Shown: positions 1-13,742 of the stretch, piece after piece | Layout: the number at the start of each line of letters is the position of its first letter | Position numbering within the stretch: the first letter of the stretch is position 1 | DNA from: Pegea sp. RAD2-039 | Lineage: Eukaryota; Chordata; Thaliacea; Salpida; Salpidae | Reading direction: 5' to 3' | DNA: 64,000 nucleotides | NCBI GenBank assembly: GCA_034620365.1 | Contig: JAQGEQ010000045.1 | Span: 62,001 to 126,000 of the forward strand | The notes under the pieces: model-generated | Database searches by the model: none | The model's input: only the letters and a program-made list of their open reading frames with translations | Told to the model about the DNA's origin: nothing | Position numbers and translations under genes: made by a program

Positions 1-986
1 ATTTTTTTTTCTGGTTGCCAACTAAATAATAAGATTTGTTATTGAGAAGTAATTGCGCATCAAAAAGACAATCAGATTTTTGTTAAATTTAAGTTTAAAA
101 TTATCCATAAAAATGTAATTTTCAATTAAAATAAACCATCTAAATTATAAACAATTTAAAATTAGATTGAGAAATATTAAAAGCTTACTTTTTATCAAAA
201 GTCACTATAATACTATCTGTAGTAACATCTTTTAAATATGCCTGGAAAAAATATTGAATGAAAATAATGTTGTATACAGATAAGGAGATTATACCTCATA
301 AAAAGCTCCATTTGAGCCTTTTACTTCAATCATATACTGCTCCATATTATAAAGGTTTATAATAATAGCAATCAGTATTTAAACTCTAATAGCTGCCAAA
401 AAATGCAATAAATTTTAAGGTAAGTATAAATAAGAGATATTTTAACTATAGGGTTAGTAGAATTCATGAATTTTTCTATAAGATGTAGTAAAGTAAAAGA
501 AGAATTTTTTGAATAAAATATTAAATAATAATATAGCAAACTTTGGGTTTTACTGTAAAAGTATCTATGTCTACTTGTGCACTGAAAATACTATTGTTAA
601 AAAACTAATAATAAGAAAATAAAATAACATAATTTATATGAATGATGCCAATGTCAAAAGCTGTTAGATTGGTTTATAAATGCAGAAAAGCAAAATATAT
701 ATTACTTTAAAACAAGAAAGTTCTAAGAAAAAGGAATGCTTTGATATAAAAGATTTATATAAAACTGCTAATTGCACAAGTATCTTCTAGGCTAACATTT
801 AACAACTGGACAAAGAAACTAATAAAGTTAAAAAAAGTAATGACTTGATACTAATGAGAAAAACAATTTTGTACAAAAAAAAAACCATTAAAACAAATAT
901 TTGATGATTAAATAAAACTAAATAACTTTTTATATGATGTTAATAAAATTCAAAGCGTTATATATAACAGTTATAAGGATAAAAAA
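1..986. other. AT-rich flank, no gene seen
   Basis: This is AT-rich sequence downstream of the minus-strand PRRC1 gene and presumably holds its 3' UTR. I see no exon with coding character and no RNA gene in it. Confidence 0.6.
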
Positions 987-1790
987 CTACAAGATATTTT
1001 CTTCTAACACTTTTTGTGGTAATTTTCTGCTATATAACTGTGCCAAAGTTGTAGCTGCTGAATATATTAAATCTCTCCGTGACGTGCCAATCAAAATCCT
1101 TTGCCAATCAGAAGGATTAATCCAGTTTATTTTCTTCTGTATTGCCTCACCAATGGTCATAGCAAGACCAGACCACCTTAACTCATAATCTTTAAAGGTG
1201 GCATCTTGTACATGTTGAATTATATCACCTTCAACTGGTACAGCAACTGTATAAACTGTTAAAATGATATCGTTTACAGGATCATCTAATAAAAGACATC
1301 CAATATCAAACCATTGATCTGGTAATTGCTCATTGATAAAGTTTTCAATTGAAACACAAACTTTATTCTCATAAACTTTATCAGAAGCTCTTAACTTCTT
1401 AATTCTTTCTTGAGCACCTTTAAGGCCAGCAAGATAACCAACTGGCTGAGGAGCTATACTTGGTTGAGAATCGATACCTTTAACAGTAGCTGCACCAAAA
1501 ACATTTTGAAAAGCATCTCTAACAGCACCCCATTTAATTTCTTTTTCTGATGTCACTAATATATCAATTTCACCCCCTTCTTTCAAATAAGGAATCATTC
1601 CTGGGTCTAAAGTGATTATCATTTTGTCCATTCCATTTTTAGTGGTTTTTACGACTTTTTTAAGAAATGAATTATTAGAAGCTGATTTTATCCAGTCCCA
1701 AATTGTGTATGATTTATGAGATGATGATGATTCAATTAATTCGTTATTAGAATTGATATTTACTTCTTCATTTGTATTTACTTCCATCAT
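987..1790 (-). CDS. PRRC1: PRRC1-like protein
   Basis: An intact single-exon ORF of 267 residues. It matches the conserved C-terminal domain of animal PRRC1, a relative of the YjjX/DUF84 (NTPase_I-T) non-canonical purine NTP phosphatase fold. Diagnostic stretches are ITLDPGMIPYLKEGGEIDI (residues ~59-77), the motif IAPQPVGYLAGLKGAQERI (~113-131), WFDIGCLLLDDPV (~162-174) and LRWSGLAMTIGE (~204-215). Vertebrate PRRC1 is known to associate with ER exit sites/COPII and with protein kinase A regulatory subunits. The vertebrate protein is much longer because of a proline-rich N-terminal part. Here only about 50 Ser/Asn/Glu-rich residues precede the domain, so the proline-rich part is absent or lies in an exon I did not find. 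The start is the first ATG of the ORF. No intron is needed, unlike most neighbours. Confidence 0.93.
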   Translation of the reverse strand: MMEVNTNEEVNINSNNELIESSSSHKSYTIWDWIKSASNNSFLKKVVKTTKNGMDKMIITLDPGMIPYLKEGGEIDILVTSEKEIKWGAVRDAFQNVFGAATVKGIDSQPSIAPQPVGYLAGLKGAQERIKKLRASDKVYENKVCVSIENFINEQLPDQWFDIGCLLLDDPVNDIILTVYTVAVPVEGDIIQHVQDATFKDYELRWSGLAMTIGEAIQKKINWINPSDWQRILIGTSRRDLIYSAATTLAQLYSRKLPQKVLEENIL

Positions 1791-4700
1791 TTTATAAGAT
1801 TTCTCACAAATTGTTAAAATGCTATCTGCTGGTTAGGTGATAAAAATATTTAAGAAAAATTGACTTTAAGTTTTTATAACTTATGTTCAAAATTTGATAA
1901 TCTGTATTTATAATCTTATAAAATAGTATTTTTAAGTATTTAAAGAAATAAAATCAATAATATAGTATTAATGTCAACCTAAAATAAATTTTAACAATCA
2001 ATAAAATAAATAAACTCAATAATTTAAAAAATATCAATAAATTATTCAATTAAAGCAAATCAGAAATAAAATTAACATGAATATATAAGAATTTAAAATT
2101 AGAAAATTATATTCATAATTAAAATTTTTAGGTTAAAATATTAAAGAAATTCCAATCATACAATTCAATGATTTATTTAATGTGCTTATCAGTAGTTTAT
2201 TTAAACAAAACTTTACAAATAAATAAAAATGTTATATAAAAATTTTAGAAATAAACATCAGAAAAATAAAACATATTTTATTCAAATAAAAATTTATGGA
2301 AAATGTTTATAAGGTAATATTGATTTTTAATATTAGAAAATATAAATCTACAAAATTAAATTTACTCAAAATCTATATATAAAACATAAGCAGAAAAAGA
2401 ACTTTTAACAACCCTAATATTTTCAGTATTAAATGTTATTTTTAATACAAACTAGAACAAGGGTTCAATAAATTTACCTTTAAATTGATATCTGATACAA
2501 CAATATTTATTATACTATTTGTTAGATGGAATTATATCATAATTTTCTATTCATTTTATTCAAATCATGGCTGAAAATAACTAAATATAGTGGATACAGA
2601 AAAAAATAAGTAAGTTAAGTTCTAGTTTAACTTATGTAGAAAAATAGGAGCGCTACAGGGGTGAGAGTCAAAGTTATAAATCAAAAAAATTTGAACTTGT
2701 AGTATTTCAATAGTATATAATCTTATTAATTTAATTAAGTAGAACGGTCTTGTATACTACAGGTAGTATCTTATTCTTTCAGAATTTCTTTATTTATTAT
2801 AATTCGATTTAAGATAAAAAAATTTTAATATATGATTTATAAAACTAATATAAATTTTATAAAGACTAAATAAAAAATTATTAATTTAAGTAAAATTAAC
2901 CAAAAAGAAACTATAATAATCATAAATTTATTTCAAGCCATATTTGTATAAAATAGGAAGTTTTCAAATAACTAAAAGCTAAGAAGATATAAATGAAAAA
3001 ATCGAGACAGTATAGCGTTTGAAAAAATCTCACAAGACAGTTTATTAATCTTAATACAATTGAAAAATAAGTGTTACCGGTAAGATTTAATTAACTATGA
3101 CAGTGTTACCGTACATTTTGTAGTAATTATGATAGTATTAGGGAATTACTGCAGTATAATTAGTGAATTTAACTTATAAAATAATTGAAATAATATAAAA
3201 ACAACTTTTAGTTTATTTTAGAATTATATTTTTTAATTATTTATCATTATACTCACAGTTATGACATCGTATGCAGTATATACTTAATAAACTCAACAAA
3301 TAAAATATTTGTTACAAATTAGTTAACAAGTTTACAACGTTTAAATTTTCAAAGTGATTAGCTTTAATACTTTGTTGTAAAAAGTTAAGAGTAAAACTTA
3401 ATGTAGTTTTCTGTCTATTTTTATGTTAAAATCATTTTTATTGTCATTTTGTAAAGATTATATAAGTAGGTATTAAAAACACAAATTTACTTATCAATCC
3501 ACTTTAGACTGTTTCGAAGTATAACAAAGGTTTTATAAAGCTCAAATCTTTTTCAAATTTATTTCTAATAAGTTGTCAAACTTTTTATTATTTCTGCAAA
3601 GTTTTTTTGGTTATTTAGAAGTAAAACTATATCAGAGAGTGAAAATTTATTAGAGTTTGATTTTAGCTTAATATATAGTGTGCAGATTTAAATATTTAAA
3701 AATACTTAGTGCACAGGCTTATATCTCTTTAATTTCAACATCATGATTCTACTAACGTTTCTTTCAACTTTTACATATTAGCAAGATAAACTTATTTCAA
3801 ACTTTACTTTTACTTTTGTAATAAACAAAATTGTTTTTATTGTTGATGCCTTTTTTACAGATAAAACCAAAATGATTTTATTGTACTTTGCTTAAAAGTA
3901 TAATGAATGTTCTAAGTAAATCATCTTTGATAGTATCATCTATAGATGATTTGTATGTCAGTGAAAAAACTGAACTGGTACAAACGCTTATACAGAAAAA
4001 GTGAATAAGGTTTTCTGCAAACTAAAAAAAAATCTAAAACAGCTTTGATAGAGGTAAATATCAAACATATAATATGATGTAGATCATATAGATAGCTACC
4101 GCAAATATAAGTTTATTTTTATTAAGTGAATATTATGCTTTAAATTGACTTTTTGTAAGAAATTTTATGCGAAACGAAAATTGTAAAATCTGTAACTCTT
4201 ATCTGACTCTCACCAAAAAGTTTCTTTCATCTGATAAATTTCAAAACTATTTTGTTGGAACTAATTTTAAAGATTTGTGTTGTTGCTCTAGACTAAAAAT
4301 TGAAAGATGTTTTAATGTCATACACTGGCAGTAAGAAAGTAAATAAAGATTTCGCTTCAGTCAAGAGATTTCTTATTTCACAAAGAATGTTTTTTTGTAG
4401 ATTACAGTGTAACAACCAATCAACATTCTTGGTATAAATGACAAAGATTTTATATAAATTAGCAAATATATTCTTTCAAAACTTATCTAACAAAATCATT
4501 TCTTCAATTTAATTCGAGATAATTATTTAATTCAAATATTAAATTTAAAAGTTTTGCAGATAGTTATTATCTATTTTCAAAATATCTAAAAGGGTATTCC
4601 AAAGCATACCATATCGAGTTTTAAAATATTAAATATTAAATTACGTAATATAATATAAGATGTTTTAATATTTAACAACTACAAGCTATAAACCAAATTT

Positions 4701-5557
4701 GTGTTAAGTTTGATTGAACGTTTTAACGAGTTAATTAAGTAAAGTCTAATTACTTATTGTAGCAATCAACGTTTTGTATCCAAACTTTATATACAAAAAA
4801 CTTTATACAAAGGTTTAACACAAATCTATTTTCCATTTCTGCTTGTATCTTCTTAGCAAGTGGCGATATAGCCTCAGGGCAGAAGTACACATCATAAGGC
4901 TGTAAACTAACGTGTCAGTAAGCATAGAACATTCAACCTGAAACTTTATCTTTGACTTCTAGTTGCAGTAATTAAAGAAGATTGTTTATAGAGCTTGTAG
5001 ATTAAACTGTTTTAAAGTTTTAGTAATTAAATAGATAGATTTATTGTATGAGTCAATTGTGTTTAGCTTCAAGCTAAAAGTTATTTGCTAATTAAAGTAT
5101 CAGCTTATTCAGTAGATACAATTACCGGCAGTAAGTTTTGGATTTATTTTTTTTGCTCCTGAAGTAAACTTTAAAAATATAATCTTGGTATTTGATCTAC
5201 AGTAGATTTTTTTCACCATTTTCTTAAAGTTTTGAGTAAATTATTTAGACGTAATCTTTCTTTACACATTTTTAAGTAAATTTGAAATTGGTAAGTAAAA
5301 AATATTGTAGATTTCAATAATCAGATACTTAAGATGTTTTAAACAAATATATATTCAATAAATTTTTTTTCTGAATAAATAAATTAAAAGAAAATACTAA
5401 TGTTCAATAGTTCATAAAACTCAACATTTTCAAATACTTATCATTATAACTATTTTTCAGAATGATTTTTCCTTAAATTTAAATATTTCAAACTGTAAAC
5501 ATTTGAGAACAAACAGAACCAAATAGAAAGTCAAGCCTTTGACATTTCTAACCAAAA
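1791..5557. other. intergenic spacer between PRRC1 and CesA
   Basis: PRRC1 and CesA diverge from this interval, so both promoters should lie in it. It is very AT-rich. Apart from the minus-strand exon-like ORF listed separately at 4750-4914, I see no coding exon. TTACCG/CGGTAA words recur near 3075, 3110 and 5123, but I cannot tie them to a defined element. Confidence 0.5.
4750..4914 (-). other. orphan exon-like ORF, unrecognised
   Basis: On the minus strand an acceptor-like TTTACAG ends at about 4900. It is followed by an open frame of about 49 codons beginning PYDVYFCPEAISPLAKKI and running to a TAA at 4750. The first half is richer in G+C and more balanced in composition than its surroundings, which is why I keep it. 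A short upstream piece (KSKIKFQ, separated by a 38 bp GT-AG interval) could join it in frame. I do not recognise the protein. It may be the last exon of an unseen small gene, a decayed exon, or chance. Confidence 0.25.
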
Positions 5558-8500
5558 ATGAATCGACCAACAAAACAAAATAAGGTTGGTTAATCTAAGA
5601 ACTTTTGTAGGATATAAACTCTATCGGTATTTACAAGTTCTTTAACATCAGATTTTTGTGCATGCAAATATCTATTGATTTATTTTGTTTATTATCTTTG
5701 ATTTAACTTTTAGTAGCGATATTGATGTATTTACTAATATAATTAGCAACTTTTAAACTGTTTTCTTTTTGTAACATTTTGTCGTAAGTGGCAATATTAA
5801 TATTGAAATATGAGAATTTAATATTATCTACAATATATGTTTATATTTCGTGAATAATTGTTTATGTAACATTGAAAATGTTGCAAAGTATGTTATTCAA
5901 AAAGTGATAAACACATTTAATCTGTTTATACAAATTGTTTATAAGATTAGTATAATTATCCTACAAAAACTGAAAAAAAAACAAAAATATTTTAATTGAT
6001 TTTTTTATGTTGTAAATTTTCTGTTTTATTTACTTTTAATGATGCAACTAAACCATGCAACTCTATTTTATTAAATTAATTTTTAGAAGTTATGCAACGC
6101 ACCCAATTTTAAAAGATCAAAATTACTTCTTTACTTTTCAAATTTAAAAAAACTTTTGAAACTCTTAAATTTTTTCAAATCTTTCTAGCAGCAAACTGGC
6201 TACCGTAAACCACCAAGACCAATTTTATCAAGTAATTCAGGTTTTTCAAGAGAAGCTTACCCTCCAAAACCTCCTCATCACAATTCATCATCAACGGTAA
6301 CTTTCAACTTCTTACATTCAATTATATCGGAATTATTAGATCAGTTTAACAAATCACAATTTTGTGGTGACTTATTTAATTGATTTCAAATCGTATTTCT
6401 TAACAGGCTCCAACCAATATGGACTTTGAAACGGATCACTTCCACTTTAATAGTGACTCAATGGACAGGTAAACAGATTTTTAATAAAAGATTCTCAAAT
6501 TTCAATTTCAAAATGTTTTTAAAGATCAATGAATCATTCTACAAGACCAAGAAATAGAAGATATGACTATCCAAGTCAAATTAGTTCTAGTACGATGCCA
6601 TCTTCAGGAACAGCCAGCAGAATACCTTCAAGTTATCCTAGAATAACCTCAACAGGCACTGGACTGACTTCTAGCGAAGATATGACCAATTATAGAGGCC
6701 GCAGACCACCACCTTATGCTGTAAGGACCATTAATGTGATGAAAATATGTCTTAATAACTCTTTGGCTTCAGGCAAGTCATATCTATCCGAATCAAAGTT
6801 CTGAAGTTCTTCATCAACAACATCCACCATCAGATCATTCTAGCGTTTACAGCACATCTAGTTACGGTGAGGAACACTTGTTACAAATTGTTCATCAATC
6901 AAACTTCTATTTTCGCGTTTTGTAGATTCACAAGAAGATTATCAATCGCGTTTCCCGCCGCGACCTCCAAAACCAGTAAGCTCCATTTTTTCCGGAATAA
7001 ATTTGACGAATAAATCTTCTACATCGACAGAGCAAGTATCTCCAAGGTCAGGTCTCTTCATCAACAGGAACAACTCTTCCCACAACAGCAGGAGACTATT
7101 TCCCTCAGCCATCAGAGGTTAGATCAAATTAGATGATGAAGAAAACTTAAAAGATTATTTTGTTGCTTTTATAGAGCCTTCCAAGATTTCAATCAGGATT
7201 CACGGACACAACAGACACAACATTAGGCGATTCAAGCCGACCACCGAATCTAGATGAACTTGCAGATTATTTCAACAAGTAAACAAATAGATATCTTCCT
7301 TCTTCAGTTTTCAAACGATTGTGTCTTCAGAAAACTTGATGCTATTAAAAAGCGAACTGACAGCGTTGTTGATGATATCATCAAAGGAAAAAAAGTGAGG
7401 TTTCAGATGAAGTAGTTCGAAATAATCATCAATTTTATGGTTTTAGCAGTCTCAAGTTGGTATCCGAAGTGGATTAGGTATCAGACCAACTAACCGGGCT
7501 GCAATGGGCGACACAGATGGGTCAATGACTCCTACTAACAACAGATTAACATCTGTAAGCTTTTAGATTCTAATCAATTTCCACAGAATGATTTTAAAGG
7601 GCTTTAAGTCTTTTATACATTCATCTTAAGAACTTATCAGTGCTTATTCGGGTTTAGATTCAGTTTGTATCTTTTGTTAATTGTGAATTCTAATTTTTAG
7701 TTATATAAAAATATATATGAAAGAAGATTTTCAAATTAGAAATATGTAGATTGACTTTAAGATATATAAGGTTTTCATCTTTAAAGATAATTGCATCAAA
7801 AAATGTGAAAGTTTTCAGCTTCTTCATTAAACTTTTTGAAGTATTAAATGGATCAGGATATTTACTTTTTCATTGCCTCTAGCTAAATTGTTTTTTCAAC
7901 AAGAATTTTTGAAACTTTATTAAATCTACAAACCTATATTTTTTAGAGATTTAGTTTTCTAAAAGATTGCAAAAAATGCAAAAAATTATATAACTGTTAA
8001 AGTTTGAAAACTTTAATGAGAGAAACAAACCAATCTTATATTTTAGTAAATATTTAAGATTATACTAAACAAGTTAAATACTACTCAATTCTGAAAATCA
8101 AAAAACCAATAACTTTTGAATATTAATTAAATCAAAACAATATTTGTTCACAATATCATCACCTAGCTGGAATAATTAATCAAAATCTTGTAGACTCAAT
8201 CGTTGGCGACTGAAAGCGGGTTAACAGCTGTAAGAGACGAAATCGAGAATTTGAAAAATCAGATTAAGAAAGGATTGGATCACTTTGGAGATAATAGTCA
8301 AACATCTTCAAGAGATATGGAAAATATGGCTAACTTCTTTAGCAAACGTCTAGAAGATTGTCAAAAACAAGTAGAGTTTTTAATGAAAAGTTGAATCTAT
8401 TAATGAGTTTATGTTTCCAGGTAACTGAAGCAGTAAGTAAAGTTCAAAGTCAAGTTGGAGATTTGAAGAAAGGTTATGAAACAAGGAAACCACAAAGAGT

Positions 8501-11500
8501 AAATGTGATCTTTGTGTAGAAAATTAAATATTTTAATTTGAAATCGATTTGATTTATTATTATAAACTTTCACCTACATAATCTAAATTCAGTTATTCTA
8601 TGTATAAGGTTTCTGTTGTGGTTACCAAGCCTCGTAAAAAACGTTTTATTGAATATTACGATTTCATTTTCTTAGCATGAAACATTTTCAACTTTTAACA
8701 TTAAATATTTTAACTACAAACCATTTTTTTTCAATTTTTAGGGCTACACGGTTCCTACTGACAATTCTGTCGTAAAACCAAGTAACGAACTGTATTATGA
8801 CAGTAGTGACAGTGGCATTGGACCAAAAGGACTGACTGTTCGTCCGCAAACACGCGCTAGAAGCGATTTAAAAGCTGGAGGTAACTTTAAAGTTTTTTAA
8901 ATGAGGAAATTTCATCATACAATTGGATGATCTGAATGACGAATTTTTAAATTTTTAGAATCAAATACAACTGAACAAATATTTCCTAACAATTCATCTA
9001 TCATGAGTGAAGCTCCACCAATCAGAAGACGTCAAATAAAACCGGAAGAAAACTTCTCGTATCCTCCACCAGTTCCTCCTCCAAATTTATTTGAATCCGA
9101 AAGATCAGATGTGACGGTAGTCCCACAAGCTCCACCTCTTCCTCTAATGACTACAAAACCGGATGTAAAACTTCTTCCAGCTATTAATGGTGATGAAGAT
9201 TATTTGATGCTTGGATCAGATGCTGAGGATAATTGGGATGACTTTGAAGAGGTAGACAGACCTTCAGTCTTATTAACAAACTAATTAAATGATTATTTCA
9301 GTTTATTGATGATGACACTCCTGCTCCTGAGACTTCAATCCCAGTTCCTGAGATCAAATATAAGGATCACAACTATTTCTATCAGACTTTATATATTCTT
9401 TACATCTGCTCTTTTCTTGCTTATGTTTATGTCCGGATCAATTATACACTTGACTCGGTTGGCTTGAATCGAGTGTATTGTATAGTTGTTGCCATATTAG
9501 AAATCATCACGGCACCTTCTCTAATCATGCAAGTAAGTTCTCTTTACAAATTTAATTATTAACTTTTAAATTAAATAATTTTTAGGGTATGTGTCTATGG
9601 AGATGGGTTTCTAGGGAACCTCCCCCGCCAGACGCTTATCTAAAAATTCGTTTCCACACTGCTAGAATTATGGTTCCTACATACAAGGTAATTAATCATC
9701 TAAAAAGTTAACTTGGAAATAAACTCAATTTCTAGGAACCACTTGAAGTAGTGGCTGGTACAATTCACGAAATTGTGCATATGGATCTGCCTCCTAACTT
9801 CCATATTCATGTTTATGTCTTGGATGATGGTAAAAGAGAGGTTCTAGAGAATTGGGTTTTATCTAAACGAACCAAACGGTGAAAACTTAGATTGAATTTT
9901 GAGTTGATCTAACAATGAGTTTTGTAGACGGGTTTTCCTCCATTATGTAGCAAGACCTAAGCTTCCAGGAGTTCCTCATCATGCTAAAGCTGGTAACATC
10001 AATCACACTCTTCATTATGTCTTTGATGATGCATATGCTGAAAAAGAATGCGTGATTATCTTTGACGCAGACTTTATGCCCAGGTAATCCAGTTTTTGAA
10101 TTGTGAGAACCACAACGAAACCTCAAGAACGTCTTAATTCAATTTCAGACGAAACTACCTGCTTCAAGTACTTCCAGTGTTTTCTGAGAAACGGACCCGA
10201 CCTTTGGGACTTGTACAAACTCCTCAATTCTTCTACAACGTCAATCCTGACGAGGATGTTTGGGATCATTTAAATGTGTCCTTCTTCCATCGAATCGAAC
10301 CAAGTCTCGATCGTTGGAGTGCTGTTAACTGCTGCGGAACAAACTTTGTAGTTAGAGCAGATGCTTTAAAAGATGTTGGATATTTTCCAGTTGGATGTCT
10401 CACAGAAGACACACTTCTGTCTCTACGTTTATGTACAATGGGTTGGGGTGTAGCTTACCATCATGAAGTACTAGCAATCGGTCAGTCTCCTCATGAAGTC
10501 ACAGAAATCTTTAAACAAAGATCGAGATGGTGTAAAGGAAATCTTCAAATCTTTTTGGATGAATTCCCACTTATGCAGTCTGGTTTATCATTAACTCAGA
10601 GAATCTTCTACAGTTCTTGCGGATTTAACTACTTCTGTGCCTCCCTTTCAATCCCTTTTTTTCAACTGGTACCAGCTTGGGCTATTTTCTTTGGTTTGTG
10701 GCCCGTATCTGAAATCGGTTTAGAGTTTGCTTTTGCTTTTTTCATTTATTACATGCTTGGTAACATGTTATTACTCTTTCCACCTCCTGGTTTTGGAGTC
10801 AAGGATATGTGGAATGGTGAATTAGCTTCTACTAATCTGTGGTTTACTTACTTTAATGGTGTACGTCGTATTGTAGGAACAAAAATATTGAAAGGAAAAG
10901 GTTGGTATTGACATGTTGTCTTCGAAAACTTTTTATTTTTAACTTCAGGTGAACTTACTTTCAAAACAACTAAAAAAAAAACGGATGACGATGACGATGC
11001 TTCTAATGTAGGATTTCAAAAAGAGGATTTGAAAGCTTGTTTTATGCATTTCATCTTCTTCTTTATCATGTTGATCACTATTTTATATGCTATTATTCGA
11101 GGTTAGATTTTTATCGATTTTTAAGTTCTATCTAATCAATTATTTGAGATAAATTTTCGTAAATATGATTTTATCTATGATTGATAAGTTCTAAAAGCCC
11201 GAAAACTTTAGATAAATATTTGAAATTTTTTTCGACCTTTTTCTGTGAAGGTTTTGTAACAACTTGATTAATAATTTTTAAAATATAACTTCAACTATTT
11301 TCTTTTAAAGGAAGGTTTCTATAAAGTTTAAAAAACTGATATCAACGTTTTTAGTTTACTTTTGTGTTTGTTACTTCATTAAAAACATATCTTGTATAAT
11401 CTTCAATTTATTAATTATGAAATCCAACATAAACATTAAAAATGTGAAAACCAACAAAAGTATCTTGCTTTGGTTGTCGAAAACTTCTTTTAAAATCTTC

Positions 11501-13742
11501 TTTTCATCTTCAGCTATAACTGCAACTGATGTAAAGTTCTACTTCTACTACATGTACATGATCGGTATGTCATGGGCTTTGATTAACATGACCCCTTACC
11601 TAATTGTGGTCATCTACTGTTGGTATCGGGTCCGAATCCCTGGACTGATGGTAGCTTGCTTTAGAAACGTTCAACTTTTGCTTCGGGTGGTTTGTGCTGC
11701 TTTGATTCTTGTCCAAGCTTATACCACAAGAGGACTGACAGAAAACTTTTCATGCCCTCACGTATACACTGGTGAATTAGGTGAGATAAATCTTCTGTTT
11801 GAGATCAATTCTAATATTTTTTTACTTTTAGGGAGAAGCCCCTTAGCTATGGTTAAAACTCCTGATATAAAATCTGGTCTAGAAGTCAATCGTAACTCAT
11901 TTTGGGTGTTGGGTTTAAAAGATGATTTTTATACAATTCAACAAGTGAAGCAGACTGCTTGTCTCGAAGATGAAGTCCCTATTGTAGTGGTCTTTATGCA
12001 TCCTTCATCTGGTCTTCAACTTGACCCAGAGGCTGGACACTATATGCCAGATGAACGAATTGGTGATCTTTTATACTTCAATCGCTGAAATATTTACTAT
12101 TTAATCTCTCAGAATCTTGGGAAGAGTATGATGAAAGAATGCAGGAATTAGCGGAACATTTATCAGAAGTACCATCATTGATTGTGCTTGAACCATCTTT
12201 ACTTATGCACACATATAATTCCGGCGCTAATTATCATAATTCCGATTATCAGGTATCTGAACTTCGTATAAAAGGATTACCAAACTGTTTTTTTTTAAAT
12301 AATAATTTGAATAAATGATAAGAACTCATTATATCGAACTTTATTCAAATTATACAAACACGATAAACGCTATCTACAATACAATCTATTACCGAATGAC
12401 ACATTACGTCAGCGGTAAAATACTTTACTGTAATACCACTTATTGTTACAGATCGCGTTTGCACAGAGAGTTGAGATGACAACAAGACTCTTTCCGAAGT
12501 CTTGGGTGTACGTAGACGCTGGAAACGCGATGTATTTACAATGGGGTGTCAATTTAGAACATATAATAGACGTGTTTCAAGGAATGCCGAAAACTATACG
12601 AGGATTTTCCATTAATGTTGGCTCTTTCGTCAATGTATCTTTTAATGAGCATCTTGCAGATGAAATCTTCTGTAGTACTGGATTCCATTACATCATAGAT
12701 ACATCTAGAAACGGAGGCTCGTTATCTGATCAGTAAGCAGTGATTTTTTATGATCTTTTAACCAGTCAACTTGGTTTGGTTTGAAAACCAGCAACACTGG
12801 TAAAGTACAAATTAGAAACTTGTGTCAGATGGTTAAGCATCTTGAATTGTTAGACAATCTTGATCATTAATACTAATCCAAAAAAGATAATTTTGTGGTT
12901 GAAGATTTTAAGGAGTTATTTGCTGCTAGTAGCTTCTAAGAAACCTTGTTGGTGTTCTTTTAAACTATTTTAATTTTTTCAGAAAATATAAAATAAGAAA
13001 AATAATTAAAAATTTAATTCTCATTTAGAAGTTATTTTTCAGAGATTTGACTGAGATCAACAAATGTACCTACGATCCTCCAAATGTACAAAATGGAACT
13101 GTTCCAATGTGGCAAAAAGGGGCAAAAGTAAAAGAGATCAAAGTGAAGAGTACAGGAGAAATCAATCGACTTTCAGAAACAGATACAGAACCAGGTTTTT
13201 CATATCAACCGACAACAGCGACATCTAGCGATTGATTTTTTTTGTCAAATAGAATATGATTATGAAGAGAGGAGAAGAAGATGGGCTTTTGATGAAGAAG
13301 CAGGAGGTCCTGTCTTTGAAGTTAATAAACCAGATGCTGGTGAGGATTGAAAATAAATTCTTATTTGTATGATAGTTTTTTAATTTTTTAATATTTTTCG
13401 AGTTTTTAAGAAGAAAGACTTAAATATCCTTGATTTTCAGCCCTTCCCGATTATGAGATCCCTGAAGAGACTTATGTGGATGAATATAAAAGTAATTACG
13501 GATATGACGACGGATTATCGAATCCGATCTGTCAAAATGATGGCGAGCCGGGTCTTGATGCTTACGCATGGGTCAAAACTCCTGGAGAGTCTGATGGAAG
13601 ACTCTTTCCTTCAGGAGAGTATCATCCGTGTCTGGAAGGACATGATAAAGATTGTAGTGATGTGTGTCCTCAGTATGTCCCAAAGATCTCCGGTGAATTT
13701 CAAAGAACGAAGTCATGTGAATGTGTTGACCCAAAAACTTAA
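5558..13742 (+). CDS. CesA: cellulose synthase with C-terminal GH6 domain
   Basis: A split gene of about 27 exons, all GT-AG in my reading. It encodes a plasma-membrane family 2 glycosyltransferase that should polymerise UDP-glucose into cellulose. The N-terminal part (6189-9249) is low-complexity Ser/Pro/Gln-rich cytosolic sequence with a short coiled coil (8203-8390). Two membrane segments follow (9380-9530). The catalytic domain has all hallmark residues: VLDDGK, FDAD (DxD), TEDT and QRSRW. More membrane helices follow (10620-11790). The last part (about 11836-13742) is GH6-like: VLEPSLL, YVDAGNAMYLQWG, RGFSINVGSF and DAYAWVKTPGESDG. In active GH6 enzymes the acid region reads DLPDRD and the other aspartate lies in EPDS. 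Here these read FMHPSSG and EPSL, so the domain looks catalytically dead. The start (MNRPTKQNK, exon 5558-5584, then a 604 bp intron) is my best guess. The synthase-GH6 fusion is characteristic of tunicates. Confidence 0.92.

Noticed and set aside
934..1188. 84-residue plus-strand ORF
   Set aside because: It overlaps the 3' end of PRRC1 on the opposite strand and shows no coding character of its own.
7681..8190. Long AT-rich CesA intron as a possible host of a nested gene
   Set aside because: There is no open frame, poly(A) signal arrangement or hairpin beyond what the composition predicts.
12380..12420. TTACCG...CGGTAA inverted words in a CesA intron, with similar words at 3075, 5123 and 62283
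   Set aside because: They are too short and scattered, with no consistent spacing or flanks to define an element.
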